Of a stretch of DNA of 64,000 bases, positions 59,443 through 64,000 are shown piece by piece. A program made the translations under genes and the position numbers. The notes beneath the pieces are model-generated. The model saw nothing but the letters and a program-made list of their open reading frames with translations. It was not told the DNA's origin and searched no databases. How positions within the stretch are numbered: the stretch's first letter is position 1; each line of letters starts with the position of its first letter. Origin of the DNA: JBLHZY01 sp047631555 (GTDB taxonomy: Bacteria > Pseudomonadota > Alphaproteobacteria > Rhodobacterales > Rhodobacteraceae). The stretch covers positions 620,001 through 684,000 of the forward strand of contig JBLHZY010000002.1 in NCBI GenBank assembly GCA_047631555.1, read 5' to 3'.

Positions 59443-60789
59443 ATGAAATACGAATCTCAAAAAGTGGCGAAAGCCTATTTCCTCTGCGCTATGGCGCTCT
59501 TCGGCATTCAGGTGTTCGGCGGGCTTCTGGCGGCGTGGATTTACATCTCGCCCAACACGTTGTCCGAGCTTGTCCCGTTCAACGTGATCCGCATGATCCA
59601 CACCAATGCGCTGATTGTCTGGCTGTTGCTTGGCTTCTTTGGCGCGGCTTATTTCCTCGTTCCTGAGGAGTCCGAACGCGAGCTGTATTCCGTCAAGCTT
59701 GCTTATATTCAGCTGATCTTGCTGATGGTCGGAACACTGGGCGCGGTTGGGTCTTATCTTGTTGGCATCCACGGGGGGCGCGAATTTCTTGAGCAGCCTC
59801 TCTGGGTAAAGTTCGGCATCCTTGTCGCGGCGGTGATCTTCCTTGTGAACATCACGCTGACCGTGCTTGCCGGGCGCAAAACGGCCATCACCAATGTGCT
59901 TTTGATGGGGCTTTGGCTCCTTTGCTTGCTGTGGGTTTTTGCCTTCATCAATCCAGAGAACCTAAGCCTCGATAAAATGTACTGGTGGTTTGTTGTTCAC
60001 CTTTGGGTCGAAGCAACATGGGAACTGGTGATGGCGTCGATCCTTGCTTTCTTGATGCTCAAGCTGACAGGGGTTGATCGCGAGATCGTTGAAAAATGGC
60101 TCTATGTGATTGTGGCAACGGCGCTCTTCTCGGGCATCCTTGGCACAGGCCACCACTTCTATTGGATCGGCACGCCGGGCTACTGGCAGTGGATCGGTTC
60201 GATCTTCTCGACCTTTGAAGTGATCCCCTTCTTCTTGATGATGTCTTTTGCCTTCGTCATGGTCTGGAAGGGCCGCAAAAATCACCCCAACAAAGCGGCG
60301 CTCCTTTGGTCGCTTGGCTCATCAACCGTGGCCTTCTTTGGCGCGGGCGTCTGGGGTTTCTTGCACACGCTACACGGAGTAAACTTCTACTCTCACGGCA
60401 CACAGATCACCGCCGCTCACGGGCACTTGGCCTTCTACGGGGCCTATGTCGCGCTCAACTTGGCGATGTTCACTTATGCGATGCCAATGTTGCGCGGGCG
60501 CCAGCCCTATAACCAAGTGCTCAACATGGTGTCCTTCTGGATGATGACTGGCGGCATGGCGTTCATGACCTTCGTGCTGACCTTCGCAGGCACCATTCAG
60601 ACGCATATGCAGCGTGTGCTTGGGGAATACTTCATGGAAGTCCAAGACAGCCTGGGCATCTTCTATATGATGCGCTTTGGTGCAGGGGCGGTGTTTGTCC
60701 TTGGGGCGATCCTGTTCATCTACTCCTCTCTCGTCGTGCGCAATCGCGAAATCATCGCGCCAAGCACAGCTTCTGCTACGGGAGAGTGA
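59443..60789 (+). CDS. norB: Nitric oxide reductase subunit B (catalytic)
   Basis: NorB reduces 2 NO to N2O at a heme b3/non-heme iron site. The 448-residue protein has about twelve membrane helices and the heme-copper-oxidase-type histidines (RMIHTNALIVWLLLGFFGAAYF, HLWVEATWELV, GTGHHFYWIG, HGHLAFYGAYVALNL) needed for hemes b, b3 and FeB, given here in blocks. ATG at 59443 follows AAGGAGAACCAT. It is the standard short, cytochrome c-dependent form paired with NorC. Confidence 0.97.
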   Translation: MKYESQKVAKAYFLCAMALFGIQVFGGLLAAWIYISPNTLSELVPFNVIRMIHTNALIVWLLLGFFGAAYFLVPEESERELYSVKLAYIQLILLMVGTLGAVGSYLVGIHGGREFLEQPLWVKFGILVAAVIFLVNITLTVLAGRKTAITNVLLMGLWLLCLLWVFAFINPENLSLDKMYWWFVVHLWVEATWELVMASILAFLMLKLTGVDREIVEKWLYVIVATALFSGILGTGHHFYWIGTPGYWQWIGSIFSTFEVIPFFLMMSFAFVMVWKGRKNHPNKAALLWSLGSSTVAFFGAGVWGFLHTLHGVNFYSHGTQITAAHGHLAFYGAYVALNLAMFTYAMPMLRGRQPYNQVLNMVSFWMMTGGMAFMTFVLTFAGTIQTHMQRVLGEYFMEVQDSLGIFYMMRFGAGAVFVLGAILFIYSSLVVRNREIIAPSTASATGE

Positions 60790-60791
60790 AG

Positions 60792-61586
60792 ATGACCAAG
60801 CATCAGGTTCCGAGCCTTCCTTTCTATCAACAAACAGGTAACGAATGCGAAGTCTTCGAGACCGCTTATAACAATGGTTTGCCCCTTCTTTTGAAGGGGC
60901 CAACCGGCTGCGGCAAAACCCGTTTTGTCGAACATATGGCCGCAACCCTTGGCAAGCCGCTCTATACGGTGGCCTGTCATGATGATCTCTCGGCGGCCGA
61001 TCTGATCGGGCGTTACTTGCTCAAAGGCGGGCAGACCGAATGGGTCGATGGCCCTCTGACACGGGCCGTGCGCGAAGGCGCGATCTGCTATTTAGATGAG
61101 GTGGTTGAGGCGCGCAAAGATGTTACGGTCGTGCTTCACCCGCTCACTGATAGCCGCCGCGCTTTGATGATTGATCGCACCGGAGAAGAGCTGCTTGCCC
61201 CCAAAGGCTTCATGCTCGTCGCTTCCTATAATCCGGGCTATCAAAACGTGCTCAAACGGCTCAAGCCCTCAACCCGCCAGCGCTTCTTGTCGCTCTCGTT
61301 CGACTTTCCAGAACCAGAGCTTGAGATCGCGATTGTCGTGGCTGAAAGCGGCCTTGATGCTGCTAAGGTTGCACCGCTTGTGCGCCTAGCGGGCCATATC
61401 CGGGCGCTGTCTGGGATGGACCTTGAGGAGGGTGTTTCAACCCGCCTGCTGACTTATGCCGCGCGCCTGATGGCGGGGGGCATGGGTGTTGCTCAAGCGC
61501 TTGAAATCTCGATCATCGAGCCGCTCACAGACGAGGCGGATGTGCAGCTCGCGCTGCGCGATCTCGTCGCGACGATCTACGGATAG
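60792..61586 (+). CDS. norQ: NorQ, MoxR-type AAA+ ATPase for nitric oxide reductase
   Basis: NorQ with NorD inserts the non-heme iron of NorB. The 264-residue ATPase has Walker A GPTGCGKTRF, Walker B AICYLDEVVEA and the sensor VASYNPGYQNVLKRLKPSTRQRF in two parts, typical of the MoxR/CbbQ/NorQ clade. ATG at 60792 follows GGAGAGTGAAG, 2 bases after the norB stop. Confidence 0.96.
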   Translation: MTKHQVPSLPFYQQTGNECEVFETAYNNGLPLLLKGPTGCGKTRFVEHMAATLGKPLYTVACHDDLSAADLIGRYLLKGGQTEWVDGPLTRAVREGAICYLDEVVEARKDVTVVLHPLTDSRRALMIDRTGEELLAPKGFMLVASYNPGYQNVLKRLKPSTRQRFLSLSFDFPEPELEIAIVVAESGLDAAKVAPLVRLAGHIRALSGMDLEEGVSTRLLTYAARLMAGGMGVAQALEISIIEPLTDEADVQLALRDLVATIYG

Positions 61587-61595
61587 GAGCGGAAT

Positions 61596-63491
61596 ATGCG
61601 CCTTTTGGACCTGATGGAGCCTGAGGAAACGGTTGGCGATCTGTGGCATGATCTCGCTAAAGGGATCGGCGCGGATGTCACCTATCCTCAGGCTGCCGTC
61701 AGTTTCGAGGCCCTGCGCCCCTCGCTTGCCGTGCTGTTTCGCGCGCTGGGCGGGGATAGCGGGGTTGAGCTCAGCCAAGCCGTGCCAACGCCGGTGCGTC
61801 ACCGGACCGTGATGCACCGCAAACTTGGCGCTGCACGCGATCTGGAATGCGTCGCGAGCTTTGATGGCGAGAGGCTGCGCCTGCCGCCTGTGATGGAGGC
61901 CTTCCCTGATGCGCGCCTCAATAAAAGCGCCTACTTTTGGCTCGTCGCGCTTGCTGCTCTTTGCGATGCGGCCGTGCCAGAATTGCCCGATGATCCAAAC
62001 GGCCCGGCCATGGACAGCGCGCAAATTCTGATGAATACCGCGATCTCAAAGCGCGCCTATCAGCATTGCCCCGGCCTGCGCAAAGCCTACCATGAGATGG
62101 CGCAATTTGCCTGCGCGCGCCGCCCCAATCTTGCGCGCACCCAAAGCGAAAAGCAGATGGAGGCGATGCTGCGCGCGCATTTGCTCGGCGAGCCTAGCGA
62201 TGCCGCGCCCCAGCCTGAAAGCGACAAATCTTATATCCCGCTTGCGCCCCTGCCGATTTGGCTGCGCTTTGCACGGCCCTCATCGGGCAGCAGCGGCTCT
62301 GAAGAGCAATCCGCCAGCAAAGCCAATGCGCCCTCGGCCCCGACCACCAACCGCAAGCTTGGCGAGCGGCGCGATCTGGATGAAACGCGGCGCAGCGATA
62401 GCTTCATCATTCACCGCTTTGAATCGATCCTCTCATGGGTTGAATCGATGAATATCAACCGCTCGGTTGACGATGATGATGACGAAAACGCCGCCAAAGC
62501 CGCAGACGATCAGGATCAGATAACCCTGACCCGCCATGATCGCAAAGCCGCCACGCGCCTGCGCTTGCATCTTGATCTTTCTCCAAGCGACGCCGAGCAT
62601 GAAAAGCTTGCGGGCATCCATACCTATCCCGAATGGAACCATCGCTCGCGCAGCTATATGGAGGATCACTGCCGCGTTCTCGAAGCGCCGATCGCGCCTG
62701 ATGGCTCCGAGACTTTCCGCGCCGATCCGCGCCATATCCGTGCGGTGCAGAGGCAATTCGAGGCCCTGCGCCCGCGTCGCATCCTGCGCCCGCGTCAGAT
62801 CGATGGCAGCGAGCTCGACCTTGAAGCGGTGATCTGCAATCAGGCCGATATACTTGCCACCGGGCGCGGTTCTGATCGGCTCTGGCAAGATGCGCGCCAG
62901 ATTGAGCGCGATCTTGCGGTTGCCTTCCTTATTGATACCTCTCGCTCGACCGAGGCCGCCATCGGCGATACCTCCGTTATTGACGTTTCGCGCGCGGCCA
63001 TGTCTGCGCTTGCGGCGGGGATTGATGCGGCGGGGGATCGTTTTGGCATCTGGGGCTTTTCTTCGCTCAAGCGGGATCGGGTTTTCCTCTCTCAGGTCAA
63101 AACGTTTGACGATCCGATGGAGGCCCGCATCCATGACAATATCGCAGCGCTTAAGCCGGGCCACTATACCCGCCTAGGGGCCGCCATCCGCCATGTCACC
63201 GGCGAGCTTGCCAAGGAAACGGCTGCGCGCAAGCTCTTGATCGTGCTCACCGATGGCAAGCCAAACGACCTTGATCACTATGAAGGCCAGCACGGCATCG
63301 AGGATAGCCATATGGCCGTTCGCGAGGCGCGTCGCGCCGGGCTTTCTTTGCATGGGGTCATTATTGATGAGGACGGCCAAGACTGGTTTGCCCGCATCTT
63401 TGGGCGTGGTGGCTTTACCCTTCTTCCCGATCCCGAGCGCCTGCTTCGCGCCCTTCCAGATATTTATCGCAGCCTTACACAGGAGAGTTGA
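61596..63491 (+). CDS. norD: NorD, von Willebrand A-domain protein for nitric oxide reductase activation
   Basis: NorD is the NorQ partner. The 631-residue protein ends in a VWA domain with the metal-ion-dependent adhesion motif DTSRST and the later LTDGKPND. The middle (about 225-330) is low-complexity and acidic, with a run of five or more acidic residues (DDDDDE). The gene starts 9 bases after norQ with TAGGAGCGGAAT before the ATG. AGGAGAGTTGAT at its end serves the next small gene. Confidence 0.95.
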   Translation: MRLLDLMEPEETVGDLWHDLAKGIGADVTYPQAAVSFEALRPSLAVLFRALGGDSGVELSQAVPTPVRHRTVMHRKLGAARDLECVASFDGERLRLPPVMEAFPDARLNKSAYFWLVALAALCDAAVPELPDDPNGPAMDSAQILMNTAISKRAYQHCPGLRKAYHEMAQFACARRPNLARTQSEKQMEAMLRAHLLGEPSDAAPQPESDKSYIPLAPLPIWLRFARPSSGSSGSEEQSASKANAPSAPTTNRKLGERRDLDETRRSDSFIIHRFESILSWVESMNINRSVDDDDDENAAKAADDQDQITLTRHDRKAATRLRLHLDLSPSDAEHEKLAGIHTYPEWNHRSRSYMEDHCRVLEAPIAPDGSETFRADPRHIRAVQRQFEALRPRRILRPRQIDGSELDLEAVICNQADILATGRGSDRLWQDARQIERDLAVAFLIDTSRSTEAAIGDTSVIDVSRAAMSALAAGIDAAGDRFGIWGFSSLKRDRVFLSQVKTFDDPMEARIHDNIAALKPGHYTRLGAAIRHVTGELAKETAARKLLIVLTDGKPNDLDHYEGQHGIEDSHMAVREARRAGLSLHGVIIDEDGQDWFARIFGRGGFTLLPDPERLLRALPDIYRSLTQES

Positions 63492-63492
63492 T

Positions 63493-63666
63493 ATGCGTTT
63501 TCTCACACCCCTTTTTCTCATTATCGCCACGTCCGCATCGGCCGCCGGCTTTGAGCGCCCCATCCCGCAGGCCCAGTCGGCCACGGCAGAGCTATGGTTT
63601 GGCATCGCAAGTGTTGCGCTTTTTGCCGCCCTTATGGTTGTTGCGCGGGTGGTTGCAAAACGATGA
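63493..63666 (+). CDS. Very small exported/membrane protein of the nor cluster
   Basis: This 57-residue protein has a signal-like N-terminus (MRFLTPLFLIIATSASAAG), a short polar stretch (FERPIPQAQSATAE) and one hydrophobic segment (LWFGIASVALFAALMVVARV). No family recognised; I cannot equate it with NorE or NorF. ATG follows an excellent AGGAGAGTTGAT site 1 base after norD, and its stop overlaps the next start (ATGA), so it is translated as part of the operon. Confidence 0.78.
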   Translation: MRFLTPLFLIIATSASAAGFERPIPQAQSATAELWFGIASVALFAALMVVARVVAKR

Positions 63667-63908
63667 AAACGCGCTGGCCGCCCCTGAGGATCACGCTTGT
63701 GCTCTTCCCGTTTGGTTGGGGCGCGATGGCCGTTAATGTGTTCTTTGCGTCGCTGATTGGAAGCTGGCTTGGCGGGCCCGTTGCCTCGACACCGGTCGCG
63801 CTTGCGCTTGGTGCGCTAATTGCCATTCCAACCACCTACATGTTTGCAAAACACATCCGTCACCTCATGGATGAAGCTGATGCCGCCGCCGCGCGCGCAG
63901 AAAGCTGA
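63663..63908 (+). CDS. Small two-helix membrane protein of the nor cluster
   Basis: This 81-residue protein has two predicted membrane segments (about 8-33 and 42-62) and a charged, alanine-rich cytoplasmic tail (MDEADAAAARAES). I recognise no family with certainty. Its position, between the previous small gene (4-base overlap) and nnrS, suggests a role in nitric oxide reductase or NnrS function. Confidence 0.75.
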   Translation: MKTRWPPLRITLVLFPFGWGAMAVNVFFASLIGSWLGGPVASTPVALALGALIAIPTTYMFAKHIRHLMDEADAAAARAES

Positions 63909-63920
63909 AAGGATAAACGA

Positions 63921-64000
63921 TGGCAACCAGTTCCGCCGAGCAGATGCGCCAATGGCAGGGTCATGCGCTGTTTAGCTACGGCTTTCGTCCTTTCTTTTTG
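63921..64000 (+). CDS. nnrS: NnrS family heme-copper membrane protein (3' end outside window)
   Basis: Only the first 26 codons are present. They read MATSSAEQMRQWQGHALFSY followed by GFRPFF, and FSYGFRPFF is the N-terminal NnrS signature. NnrS proteins are polytopic heme- and copper-binding proteins associated with NO stress. AAAGGATAAACG precedes the ATG, 12 bases after the preceding stop. Confidence 0.85.

Noticed and set aside
1..64000. CRISPR array, prophage, transposase, toxin-antitoxin pair or biosynthetic cluster
   Set aside because: No repeat-spacer pattern, transposase, integrase, toxin-antitoxin genes or large synthase genes were seen anywhere in the window.

Overview
The window comes from the chromosome of an alphaproteobacterium, most likely a Rhodobacterales/Roseobacter-type organism. 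The evidence is protein-level similarity as I recognise it, an S10-spc-alpha ribosomal cluster without rpsD or rpmJ, an Aap-type amino-acid transporter, an ATP12 chaperone, a LuxR/LuxI pair and a copper-type denitrification set. No species call is possible from the sequence alone. Intact coding sequence fills nearly all of it. I see no rRNA, CRISPR array, prophage or insertion sequence.

Layout. (1) 1-17.25 kb: the ribosomal protein supercluster from rplC (cut by the window edge) to rplQ, with secY, adk and rpoA. It is interrupted twice by non-ribosomal genes: a DUF6958-like gene plus an ArsR/SRPBCC pair between rplP and rpmC, and a family-10 glycosyltransferase between rpmD and rplO. Strong terminators stand before each insert. 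(2) 17.27-22.4 kb: a small divergent reading frame, luxR-luxI, then rarA, crcB, an RluA-type pseudouridine synthase and an ATP12 chaperone in a tight same-strand run. (3) 22.5-27.1 kb: aapJQMP, a general L-amino-acid ABC importer. (4) 27.1-34.6 kb, minus strand: the rpmH-rnpA-yidD-ttcA-(EAL protein)-yidC-yihA-argB-sixA block. (5) 34.8-38.6 kb, plus strand: a TVP38/TMEM64 membrane protein, an overlapping pyridine-nucleotide disulfide reductase homologue, a sensor kinase and tRNA-Arg(ACG). (6) 38.6-42.9 kb: the loosest part, holding the carboxynorspermidine route to spermidine and yaeQ, separated by three spacers of about 400-580 bases. (7) 42.9-48.3 kb: the imuA-imuB-dnaE2 translesion mutagenesis cassette. 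(8) 48.3-55.2 kb, minus strand: an ArsR-type regulator, a GH51 arabinofuranosidase and a complete sugar ABC importer. (9) 55.3-64 kb: denitrification. nirV, nirK and pseudoazurin lie on the minus strand. A Crp/Fnr regulator of NnrR type, a DUF1858 protein, norCBQD, two very small membrane proteins and the start of nnrS follow.

How the genes fit together. Regions 1 and 4 are core translation, secretion and RNA processing. Region 9 encodes NO2- to NO to N2O reduction with its electron donor, maturation factors and probable NO-responsive regulator; two 14-base sites sharing TTGA-N3-AGCGCAA lie in the promoter regions of pseudoazurin and norC. Region 8 looks like a self-contained arabinoside uptake and cleavage operon, with a related 15-base palindrome in front of both the regulator and the hydrolase gene. 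The ArsR/SRPBCC insert carries a tandem operator candidate overlapping its own promoter.

I found no clearly new large system. The points most worth following are the two interruptions of the ribosomal cluster, the shared operators, the TVP38-reductase pair, the two unassigned membrane proteins between norD and nnrS, and the non-ATG starts.
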